Assembly (NCBI RefSeq): GCF_000265295.1
Contig: NC_018002.1
Span: forward strand, 930,001-994,000
DNA: 64,000 nucleotides
DNA from: Sulfurospirillum barnesii SES-3
Lineage (GTDB): Bacteria; Campylobacterota; Campylobacteria; Campylobacterales; Sulfurospirillaceae
Direction of reading: 5' to 3'
Position 1 is the first letter of the stretch, and each line of letters begins with the position of its first letter. Below are positions 36,282 through 43,331 of the stretch, in pieces. The notes under the pieces are model-generated. The model saw nothing but the letters and a program-made list of their open reading frames with translations. It had not been told where the DNA came from and searched no databases. Both the position numbers and the translations under genes were made by a program.

Positions 36282-36659
36282 TTATCCAAGGACTGGCGTG
36301 TGCGCTTGGCGAGATACAAGAGCGATGGCTTCACGGTAAGGTTTAGGCGAAACCTCAGGGAACATAATGCCGTTTTTCTTATGTTCACGAATGTTGTACA
36401 GTCCACTCTCATGCCCAGCGACGTAGTAGCTTTGAAACTCAGCCGTGTAAGGCATATCCCAAACAATAGCGCCCTCGGTAGGACAGGCGTCCGCACATTT
36501 TGGCATCGTAGAGTCCGCACACTCGATGCACTTTTCAGGTTTGACATACGTTGTATCGCCATTGATAGGTGAATCAGATGCACTCACAATCGCCGTTGCG
36601 GGGCACTCGTCAATACAGCTATCACAGTTAATGCAAAGCTCTGTTATTCTTACTGCCAT
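36282..36659 (-). CDS. 2[4Fe-4S] ferredoxin of the nif cluster (FdxN-like)
   Basis: The 125-residue protein opens MAVRITELCINCDSCIDECP, the first C-x2-C-x2-C-x3-C cluster, and has a second one in KCIECADSTMPKCADACPTEG with the longer spacing of nif ferredoxins. A C-terminal extension of about 55 residues has no known motif. It likely donates electrons to NifB or nitrogenase. It heads a leftward unit with the NifX-like and flavodiiron genes and has a sigma-54 promoter upstream. Confidence 0.92.
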   Translation of the reverse strand: MAVRITELCINCDSCIDECPATAIVSASDSPINGDTTYVKPEKCIECADSTMPKCADACPTEGAIVWDMPYTAEFQSYYVAGHESGLYNIREHKKNGIMFPEVSPKPYREAIALVSRQAHTPVLG

Positions 36660-36694
36660 GATGAATCCTTTAAAAAGAGTTTACATGTAAAGAT

Positions 36695-36708
36695 GCAAGA
36701 GGTGTTCC
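36695..36708 (-). promoter_or_regulatory. Sigma-54 promoter of the ferredoxin unit
   Basis: The minus strand reads GGAACACCTCTTGC with GG-N10-GC spacing. Transcription would start near 36683, 24 bases before the ATG at 36659. A TTACATGTAA (36681-36690) lies between the -12 box and the gene. Confidence 0.82.
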
Positions 36709-36802
36709 GTGGGATTTTATAAAATGATAGAGATTTAGATAAAATAAATTTTGCATAAAATCATAAGGCATATGAAGAAATGATAACTATGGAGAAAAAA
36801 TA

Positions 36803-37738
36803 ATGGATGAATTTATCGAAATTTTCATAAAAAATAAAGCGAATGAGATACCTGATAGCCATAAAGATAGCATTAGTAAATTTTTACCTTTTTATACAAC
36901 AGTGGCTAATGATGATTTAGCTTATCTTTTTGCGTATTTGCATTCCTCATATAATGGCTTATTTCAATTTCTAAACTATAAGCTCTCCGCCAATCATCAC
37001 TATAATGCAGATTCGAGTAGAGAACTTATCGCAGTTATAGATATGTATAGAAGCTTATATAAATCCCTTCAAGATACAGATTATAAGTTTGAATTAGATG
37101 ACGAATATCTAAACATTTTAAATCAATGTGAACAATTTTTATCAAGCAGTGGAGGCAGTGCAATACCAGAAAATTTTTCAAAAATAGATATCATAGAGAT
37201 TAAACCTATTTTTAAACTACTATACCAAGATAAGTTTACAAGCAAACCAACGGAAAACAAAAAATCAAATATTCAAAGTCAAAAAATGAAACATGAGAAA
37301 AATAAGGTCTTTATCGTGCACGGTCATGATAATGAAACTAAACAAGAAGTTGCAAGATTTATTGAAAGTATTGGACTAGAAGCAATTATTTTACATGAAC
37401 AAGCGAGTAGAAGTATGACTATTATTGAAAAGATAGAACATTACTCAAATGAAGCGAATTTTGCCATTGTACTTTATACTCCGTGTGATAAAGGTCGTGG
37501 AGCAAAAGAAACAAATGTTCCTGCAAGAGATAGAGCAAGACAAAATGTTGTCTTTGAGCATGGCTATTTGATGGCAAAAATAGGAAGAGAAAATGTTTGT
37601 GCTTTGGTAAAAGGAGAAATTGAAACACCGAGTGATATTAGTGGCGTTGTTTATACTCCACTAGATACAAATGGTGGATGGAAGATTGAGCTCATAAAAG
37701 AATTAAAAGCTTGTGGATATTCTCTTGCAAACAACTAG
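36803..37738 (+). CDS. TIR-like (CAP12/Pycsar-TIR family) nucleotide-binding protein with new N-terminal domain
   Basis: The C-terminal 150 residues of this 311-residue protein match the TIR-like family found as effectors in CBASS and Pycsar defence. They include VFIVHGHDNETKQEVARF, the ILHEQASRSMTIIEKIEHY block with the candidate catalytic Glu, FAIVLYTPCDKGRG, and RARQNVVFEHGYLMAKIGRE. Members degrade NAD+ to kill infected cells. The N-terminal 165 residues are helical and match nothing I know; no cyclase or second-messenger sensor is recognisable. The gene sits between the divergent fdx and nifE units and is followed by a RhuM gene. GGAG lies before the ATG. It is AT-rich and holds no copy of the TTACATGTAA palindrome. 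Confidence 0.85.
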   Translation: MDEFIEIFIKNKANEIPDSHKDSISKFLPFYTTVANDDLAYLFAYLHSSYNGLFQFLNYKLSANHHYNADSSRELIAVIDMYRSLYKSLQDTDYKFELDDEYLNILNQCEQFLSSSGGSAIPENFSKIDIIEIKPIFKLLYQDKFTSKPTENKKSNIQSQKMKHEKNKVFIVHGHDNETKQEVARFIESIGLEAIILHEQASRSMTIIEKIEHYSNEANFAIVLYTPCDKGRGAKETNVPARDRARQNVVFEHGYLMAKIGRENVCALVKGEIETPSDISGVVYTPLDTNGGWKIELIKELKACGYSLANN

Positions 37739-37827
37739 TTATTATAAAAACATTGCAAAATGACAAATTTTTCACTAAAAACAGATAGTTTTGCTAGTAT
37801 GGTTAAAACAAACATTTGGAACTTAAA

Positions 37828-38703
37828 ATGAAAAATGAGCAAAATAATTCAAACATGGTTATCTATAACGATGGAGAGCTAGAGCTGAATGTATCGGTGG
37901 AAAATGAAACTGTTTGGCTTAGTCAAAATCAACTATGTGAACTTTTTGATAGAGATAAATCTGTTATTTCAAGGCATATCAGAAATATTTTTAGCGATGG
38001 AGAATTGGACAAAATTTCAACTGTTGCAAAAAATGCAACAGTTCAATTTGAGGGTGGAAGAGAAATTTTAAGAGAAATCGAATACTTCAACTTAGATGTA
38101 ATTATTTCTGTTGGCTATCGTGTCAAATCTCAAAAAGGGGTGCGATTTAGACAATGGGCGACATCGGTACTCAAAAACTACATTCAAAACGGTTATGCCA
38201 TAAACTCAGAAAGGATTACTCACCAAAGATTTAAAGAGCTTGAAAGTGATGTATTGCTTTTAAAATCTCAAGTGGCAACTATCTCAAAAGGTCTTGAGAA
38301 CAGCACTATACAATCAAAGCATGGAATTTTTTACGATGGGCAAATATATGATGCCTATGCTTTTATAAACGATTTGTTAAAGAGTGCAAAAAGTGAAGTG
38401 GTGCTAATAGATAATTATATAGATGACACGGTTTTTACACTCTTTAGCAAATATCCGAACTTAAAAATAAAAATATACACACAAACTATCACTAAACAAC
38501 TTCGCCTTGATTATCAAAAATATCAATCGCAATATCAAAATATAGAACTTAAAGAGTTCAAAAAAGCTCATGATAGATTTTTGATAGTCGATAGCACGCA
38601 GATGTATCACATCGGGGCGAGTTTAAAAGATTTGGGTAAAAAGTGGTTTGCATTTTCAAAGTTTGAGATGGAAGCCTTGGAAATTTTGGGGAAAATAAGA
38701 TAA
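37828..38703 (+). CDS. rhuM: RhuM-family protein with PLD-like C-terminal domain
   Basis: The N-terminal part (about residues 1-125) is the RhuM virulence-protein family domain: ETVWLSQNQLCELFDRDKSV (helix-turn-helix-like), then ISRHIRNIFSDGEL, then YFNLDVIISVGYRVKSQKG and FRQWATSVLKNYI. A coiled coil follows. The C-terminal part resembles a phospholipase-D-like fold, with SEVVLIDNYIDDTVFTLF and AHDRFLIVD, which has H and D but no HxK. I chose the ATG at 37828, 7 bases after GGA. With the TIR gene it forms an islet in the nif region. The role is not established; RhuM genes often lie near restriction and defence genes. Confidence 0.85.
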   Translation: MKNEQNNSNMVIYNDGELELNVSVENETVWLSQNQLCELFDRDKSVISRHIRNIFSDGELDKISTVAKNATVQFEGGREILREIEYFNLDVIISVGYRVKSQKGVRFRQWATSVLKNYIQNGYAINSERITHQRFKELESDVLLLKSQVATISKGLENSTIQSKHGIFYDGQIYDAYAFINDLLKSAKSEVVLIDNYIDDTVFTLFSKYPNLKIKIYTQTITKQLRLDYQKYQSQYQNIELKEFKKAHDRFLIVDSTQMYHIGASLKDLGKKWFAFSKFEMEALEILGKIR

Positions 38704-38857
38704 ACATAAAAGAGTTTAAAGCAACAACACTTAGACAAAATACAACAGTGTTTCACCTTTACATGTAATTGCGTTTTAAAACCAATGCCACGGCAAAACA
38801 AGGGCTTATCTTACCGTGGTGTTGAGTAAGGTTTTAAAGGTACGCACGGCACACAAT

Positions 38858-38871
38858 GCATAAGGTGTTCC
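38858..38871 (-). promoter_or_regulatory. Leftward sigma-54 site without an adjacent target gene
   Basis: The minus strand reads GGAACACCTTATGC (GG-N10-GC), the same motif as before nifB and fdx, but it points at the 3' end of rhuM. No leftward gene begins within the next 2 kb; the first is fdx at 36659, which has its own site. Confidence 0.65.
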
Positions 38872-38873
38872 TC

Positions 38874-38913
38874 TGGCGTTGCAAGGCGCTGTGGAATACC
38901 TCTTGCAACGCCA
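38874..38913 (+). promoter_or_regulatory. nifE sigma-54 promoter inside a 12-bp hairpin
   Basis: GGAATACCTCTTGC (38893-38906) matches the sigma-54 motif of the cluster. TGGCGTTGCAAG (38874-38885) and CTTGCAACGCCA (38902-38913) form a perfect 12-bp inverted repeat around the -24 box, and its right arm covers the -12 box. The predicted transcript start, about 38918, is one base before the nifE ATG at 38919, so the mRNA may be leaderless. Confidence 0.65.
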
Positions 38914-38918
38914 TCATT

Positions 38919-40262
38919 ATGATAAATAAAAAACTCATCAAGGATTTGTTAAACGAGAGTGCTTGTTCTCATAACAAAGACAAAAAAAGTAGCTGTGACA
39001 AACCAAAACCTGGAGCAACGAGCGGAGGGTGTGCGTTCGAGGGGGCGCAAATATCACTCTTTCCGTATGCAGACGCAGCACACTTGGTGCATGGGCCTGA
39101 CACCTGTCTTGGTGCTTCATGGGAGACACGAGCGACGCTTACAAGCTATGAGGGTGAGAACAATACGCCATTAGGCTATTGCACCAATGTCACGACCAAT
39201 GACATTATCTTTGGGGGCGATAAAAAGCTTGCCGAGGCGATAGCGTACATCGTGGAGCGTAAAAAGCCTAAGGCGGTTTTTGTGTATGAAACCTGTGTGA
39301 CTGGGATGATAGGCGACAACATCGACTTTACATGTAAAGAAGCGCAGGAGCGTTTTGGCATACCCATCGTGCCTGTGCATTCGCCTGGATTTGTGGGTGG
39401 AAAAAACTTAGGTTCACGCCTTGCAGGTGAGGCGGTGTTGGACGCTTTGGTGGGAACTCGTGAGCCAGAATCCATCCATCCTTACGGCATCAATCTTATA
39501 GGCGATTACAATGTCACGGGCGATATGTGGCAATATGTTCCTATCTTAGAGCGCATCGGGATTAAAGTGGTCTCAACGCTCTCTGGAGATGGCAGAATCG
39601 AAGATATTTGTTGTGCGCATAGGGCAAAACTCAATGTTATCGTTTGTGCCAAATCGCTCATCACGCTGTGTCGCAAGATGCAAGAACGCTACGCTATCCC
39701 TTATGTCAGCGTTTCATTTTACGGCAAGCGTGACACTTCCAATGCCATTCGCTCCATCGTCAATGCCTTTGGCAATGAGGCGATGATACAAAAAGCAGAA
39801 GTCATCATCGCTGAAGAAGAAGCCAAGTTGGAAGCAAGGTTACTTCCGTATCGTGAACTATTAAAAGATAAAAAAGCCATTTTAAATACAGGGGGCAACA
39901 AGTCATGGTCGATAGCCTCAGCCCTCCAAGACATCGGCATCGAAGTGGTAGCAACTTCCATTCGAAAAGCCACTGAAGAGGACATCGCCATCGCTAGAGA
40001 ATATGTGCCCATCTTGATGAAAGTTCCTGCCAACGAGCAAGCCAAACTCATCGATGAGCACAACATCGACATCTTGCTAGCAGGTGGGCGAAGTCTTTAC
40101 ACGGCGTTGAAAAAAAGAGTGGCGTTTGTCGATGTCAATCAAGAAAAAAAGGTGAGTTACGGCGCATACGGTGGCTTAGAAAACTTGGCGATTGATGTAT
40201 GTGCCGCACTTGCTAACCCTGTCTTTAAACTCGCTGGAGGGGCCGCACCATGGGAGAATTAA
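38919..40262 (+). CDS. nifE: FeMo-cofactor scaffold protein NifE
   Basis: NifE, with NifN, forms the scaffold on which NifB-co matures into FeMo-co. The 447-residue product starts with ESACSHNKDKKSSC (NifE-type N-terminal cysteines), then KPGATSGGCAFEGAQISLFP, VHGPDTCLGASWETR and ETCVTGMIGDNIDFTC, and ends with the nitrogenase-like fold. I place the start at 38919. No ribosome binding site is visible, in line with a leaderless start. It overlaps nifN by 13 bases. Confidence 0.95.
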   Translation: MINKKLIKDLLNESACSHNKDKKSSCDKPKPGATSGGCAFEGAQISLFPYADAAHLVHGPDTCLGASWETRATLTSYEGENNTPLGYCTNVTTNDIIFGGDKKLAEAIAYIVERKKPKAVFVYETCVTGMIGDNIDFTCKEAQERFGIPIVPVHSPGFVGGKNLGSRLAGEAVLDALVGTREPESIHPYGINLIGDYNVTGDMWQYVPILERIGIKVVSTLSGDGRIEDICCAHRAKLNVIVCAKSLITLCRKMQERYAIPYVSVSFYGKRDTSNAIRSIVNAFGNEAMIQKAEVIIAEEEAKLEARLLPYRELLKDKKAILNTGGNKSWSIASALQDIGIEVVATSIRKATEEDIAIAREYVPILMKVPANEQAKLIDEHNIDILLAGGRSLYTALKKRVAFVDVNQEKKVSYGAYGGLENLAIDVCAALANPVFKLAGGAAPWEN

Positions 40263-41518
40263 AAGCCATAAAACCTTTACATGTAAACCCTTTGAAGCTC
40301 TCTCAACCCATGGGAGCGACACTGGCGTTTTTGGGGATTAAGAACTGTATGCCTTTGATGCACGGAGCGCAAGGGTGTGCGTCGTTTACTAAGGTGCTTT
40401 TTACCAGACATTTTAACGACCCCATCGCCATTCAAACCACGGCGGTCAACGACATCACTGCCGTCATCGATGGAGGCGAGTACTCTATCTCCGTGGCGAT
40501 TGAAAACATTACCCAAAAAGTGAGCCCTGATTTGGTGGGGCTTTTTACCACGGGCTTGAGCGAAACCAAAGGCGATGACATCAAGGGAGCAAGTTTACTG
40601 TTAAAAGATAAACAAGCCATTGTTTGGGCGCATACGCCTGATTTTGAGGGTGGTTTGGAAAGCGGTTGGGCTTTGAGTGTGCAAGGCATCATCGAACAAC
40701 TCATCGAGCCAAGCCTTACATGTAACAAAGACAAAGTCCTCCTCATCCCCAATGTCAATCTAAGCGCCATAGAGGTCGAGAAAATCAAAGAGAGCTTGGA
40801 ACTTTTTGACTTTGAGGTGTACGCATTGCCCGATTTGAGCGATTCGCTTGATGGGCATTTGGGCATCAAGCAAGGTGCCCTTAGTAGCGGAGGCATCAGC
40901 GTAGAGGCGATAAAAAAGCTAGGCGACACAGGGCTTGTCATAACCGTGGGGCGCTCCGTGAAAAAGTGCGGAGAGCTTTTTTGTGAGAAAAATGCAAAAG
41001 CAACGCATCTTCATTTTGATAGCCTTGTAGGGCTTCAAGCGTGCGATGATTTTTACGCAAAATTGCTTACATGTAAAGGTCTTAGCAAACCTCACGCTTC
41101 CATTCAGCGATGGCGAAAAAGGCTTCAAGACGTGCTTTTAGATACGCATTTTGTGTTAGGAAAAGCCAAGATTCTCCTTGCCGATGAGCCTGATAATGCG
41201 TATGCGATGGCAAAGGCGTTAATGGAAGTTGGTGCAGACGTAAAAGCCGTAATCTCTCAGAAAAGTGAGGTGCAAGAGGGCTTTACATGTAACGTCTCTG
41301 TGGGAGATTTTGAAGATGTGGAAGAGGCATTGCCTGCTTGTGATATGCTTATTTCAAATTTTCACGCTGAGCGTTTGGCACACACCTACCACAAAGCACT
41401 TTTGCTTCGAGGCTTTCCCAATTACGAGCAAGTGGGCGTGGGGCTAAGACACAATGTTTTGTATGAGGGGAGTTGTAATTTTTTATGTGAGGTGAACAAT
41501 CTTTTGGTGCATCAGTAG
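40250..41518 (+). CDS. nifN: FeMo-cofactor scaffold protein NifN
   Basis: The partner of NifE in the cofactor scaffold. The 422-residue product shows the NifN/NifK block LAFLGIKNCMPLMHGAQGCASF, then TRHFNDPIAIQTTAVND and VGLFTTGLSETKGDDI. The C-terminal part has RGFPNYEQVGVG. Several copies of TTACATGTAA in frame give LTC or FTC codons (40716, 41069, 41283). The gene starts inside the end of nifE and is followed by a separate gene, not by nifX. Confidence 0.95.
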   Translation: MGELKAIKPLHVNPLKLSQPMGATLAFLGIKNCMPLMHGAQGCASFTKVLFTRHFNDPIAIQTTAVNDITAVIDGGEYSISVAIENITQKVSPDLVGLFTTGLSETKGDDIKGASLLLKDKQAIVWAHTPDFEGGLESGWALSVQGIIEQLIEPSLTCNKDKVLLIPNVNLSAIEVEKIKESLELFDFEVYALPDLSDSLDGHLGIKQGALSSGGISVEAIKKLGDTGLVITVGRSVKKCGELFCEKNAKATHLHFDSLVGLQACDDFYAKLLTCKGLSKPHASIQRWRKRLQDVLLDTHFVLGKAKILLADEPDNAYAMAKALMEVGADVKAVISQKSEVQEGFTCNVSVGDFEDVEEALPACDMLISNFHAERLAHTYHKALLLRGFPNYEQVGVGLRHNVLYEGSCNFLCEVNNLLVHQ

Positions 41519-41623
41519 CGGTTTAGTAAAGTTAAAAGTAAAGCATTGGCTCTCAAAAAAAGGCTTTACATGTAAAATAAAACTTAGCTATCATATGCCT
41601 CAAATTGTGTAAGGAAAAAACGT

Positions 41624-42559
41624 ATGAATCCCCTAACTCCTTTTTTAGAAGCGCAAAAAGTATTTATTTTAGATGGAGCCTTTGGCACGGAGCTTGAGCG
41701 CAAAGGCTATGACATTAACGACTCTCTTTGGTCAGCCAAATTTCTCATGGAAAAACCAGAAGCAATTGCGGAAGTGCATTTGGATTATCTGAATGCGGGC
41801 AGTGATTGCATTACCACAGCGAGTTATCAAGCGAGTTTTGAGGGGTTTATGAAGCGTGGGATGAGCGAAGCAGAAGCCAAAGCGCTCATTGTCTCTTCGG
41901 TAAAAATCGCTCAAAAGGTTCGTGATGATTTTTGGTCAGATACAAAAAATCACGTTAAACGCTTAAAACCTTTGGTCGCAGCCTCCATTGGGCCTTATGG
42001 GGCGTATTTGGCAGATGGTTCAGAGTTTCGGGGGAATTATGGACTCAGTATGGAAGCGCTAATGAACTTTCATCGTAAACGACTTTTAACACTCATTGAA
42101 GCCAAACCTGACTTACTCGCATGTGAGACCATTCCTTGTCTTGTGGAAGCTAAAGCTTTGTGCGCACTTTTAGAGGGTTATCCTGCCGTGAGTGCATGGG
42201 TGAGTTTTAGTGCGAAGGATGGAGAGCATATTAACAGTGGTGAGAAAGTGCGTGAATGTGCTCAGTTTTTGGAGAGCCAAAAGCAAATTGTGGCTATTGG
42301 TATTAACTGCACCGCACCCCAATTCATTGAATCGCTCATAGACGAGATAAAAGCGGTCTCTTCAAAGCCTATTATCGTTTACCCCAACGGTGGATCATCT
42401 TACAATGCGCTCACGAAAACATGGGATGGGCTCTCTAAAAATGCCTCCTATGGAAAGATGGCGTATGGGTGGTACCAAAAAGGGGCAAGGTTGATTGGGG
42501 GATGTTGCCAGACAACGCCTGAGGACATTGCGCAAATTGCAGTGTGGGTAAGAGCGTAA
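41624..42559 (+). CDS. mmuM: Homocysteine S-methyltransferase
   Basis: The enzyme moves a methyl group from S-methylmethionine or SAM to homocysteine, giving methionine. The 311-residue protein starts with FILDGAFGTELERKGYDI and carries the zinc ligands in IGINCTAP and LIGGCCQTTPEDI. DLLACETIPCLVEAKAL is another family block. It lies 105 bases after nifN and is probably a separate unit. Gene identity is MmuM/Hmt type. Confidence 0.9.
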   Translation: MNPLTPFLEAQKVFILDGAFGTELERKGYDINDSLWSAKFLMEKPEAIAEVHLDYLNAGSDCITTASYQASFEGFMKRGMSEAEAKALIVSSVKIAQKVRDDFWSDTKNHVKRLKPLVAASIGPYGAYLADGSEFRGNYGLSMEALMNFHRKRLLTLIEAKPDLLACETIPCLVEAKALCALLEGYPAVSAWVSFSAKDGEHINSGEKVRECAQFLESQKQIVAIGINCTAPQFIESLIDEIKAVSSKPIIVYPNGGSSYNALTKTWDGLSKNASYGKMAYGWYQKGARLIGGCCQTTPEDIAQIAVWVRA

Positions 42560-42565
42560 AAAATC

Positions 42566-42597
42566 GTTACATGTAAGGAAAAATCCTTACATGTAAC
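42566..42597. terminator. Hairpin made from two copies of TTACATGTAA
   Basis: GTTACATGTAAGGA and TCCTTACATGTAAC form a perfect 14-bp stem with loop AAAA between the convergent genes mmuM and bfr. It is a likely bidirectional transcript end, although the T-run is short. Each arm contains a complete iterated palindrome. Confidence 0.65.
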
Positions 42598-42599
42598 AC

Positions 42600-43118
42600 T
42601 CAGGCCATTTCGCCAGGAGTACCAGCTGCTGCCATTGTGGCTTTTTTCTTACTGCGCTCCATAGATTGAAGCACTAAGTATTGTTCACCAAATTTAAGCA
42701 TATTTTCCATTTCATCGTCAAACTCTGCGTAGTGCCCTTCTTCTTCTAAGACCAACTCTTCAAAGAGTTTTTTAGAGACGCTATCGGCGTGATTGCCACA
42801 TTCAAGGGCGAAGTTGTTGTACATAACAATGGCATCTTCTTCGCTTTGACGTGCAAACTCTATCATCTCTTTAACCGTGATAATTTGTTTCACCTCTTCA
42901 GCTGCTTTCATCTCTATAGTGCCTTTGAGAAACAAAACCCTATCGGCTAATTTTTCAATATGCAACATCTCCATAATCGCAATGCGTTTAAAGAGGCTTG
43001 AAAGTAGGTCATAGCCTTGGTCATCACAGTGGAAGTGAAAGAACATATATTGATGCACTGCTGAGAGTTCATCGCCAATGGCAAGATTGAGTAACTCTAT
43101 ACTTTTATCACGCTTCAT
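42600..43118 (-). CDS. Bacterioferritin/ferritin-like protein
   Basis: The 172-residue four-helix protein shows the diiron ligands in ELSAVHQYMFFHFHC (Glu, His), IMEMLHIEKLADR (E-x-x-H) and ELVLEEEGHYAEFDDEM (E-x-x-H). The first 150 residues fit bacterioferritins, and the Ser/Lys/Ala-rich tail is extra. It would store or detoxify iron, which is useful for a cell rich in Fe-S enzymes. It has AAGGAGAAAAC before the ATG on the minus strand. Confidence 0.87.
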   Translation of the reverse strand: MKRDKSIELLNLAIGDELSAVHQYMFFHFHCDDQGYDLLSSLFKRIAIMEMLHIEKLADRVLFLKGTIEMKAAEEVKQIITVKEMIEFARQSEEDAIVMYNNFALECGNHADSVSKKLFEELVLEEEGHYAEFDDEMENMLKFGEQYLVLQSMERSKKKATMAAAGTPGEMA

Positions 43119-43331
43119 GTTTTCTCCTTAAGGGTATATGCCTAGCATACTACCATAAAAAGTGAAAAGAAAAACTAAGGAAAGCTCAGAAAAAGCCCAT
43201 TTATTGTAAGAATGACGTGAACGCTTTTCCCTAAAGACGGTGGTGTTTTTAAGAGGATAAAATCAAGCATACTTTTGTCCTTTTTATCGTCAAGTTTCTG
43301 ACTTTAAGACTGACGAGTCAATAAGCTGTGC

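Noticed and set aside
36278-36583. Longer N-terminal extension of the NifX-like protein
   Set aside because: The extension overlaps the ferredoxin gene in another frame, and its translation has no family resemblance; MKITFASTDG is the typical start.
43119-43331. Possible small gene in the gap between bfr and the BvgS-like gene
   Set aside because: No frame with a start, ribosome site and reasonable length; nothing else recognisable.
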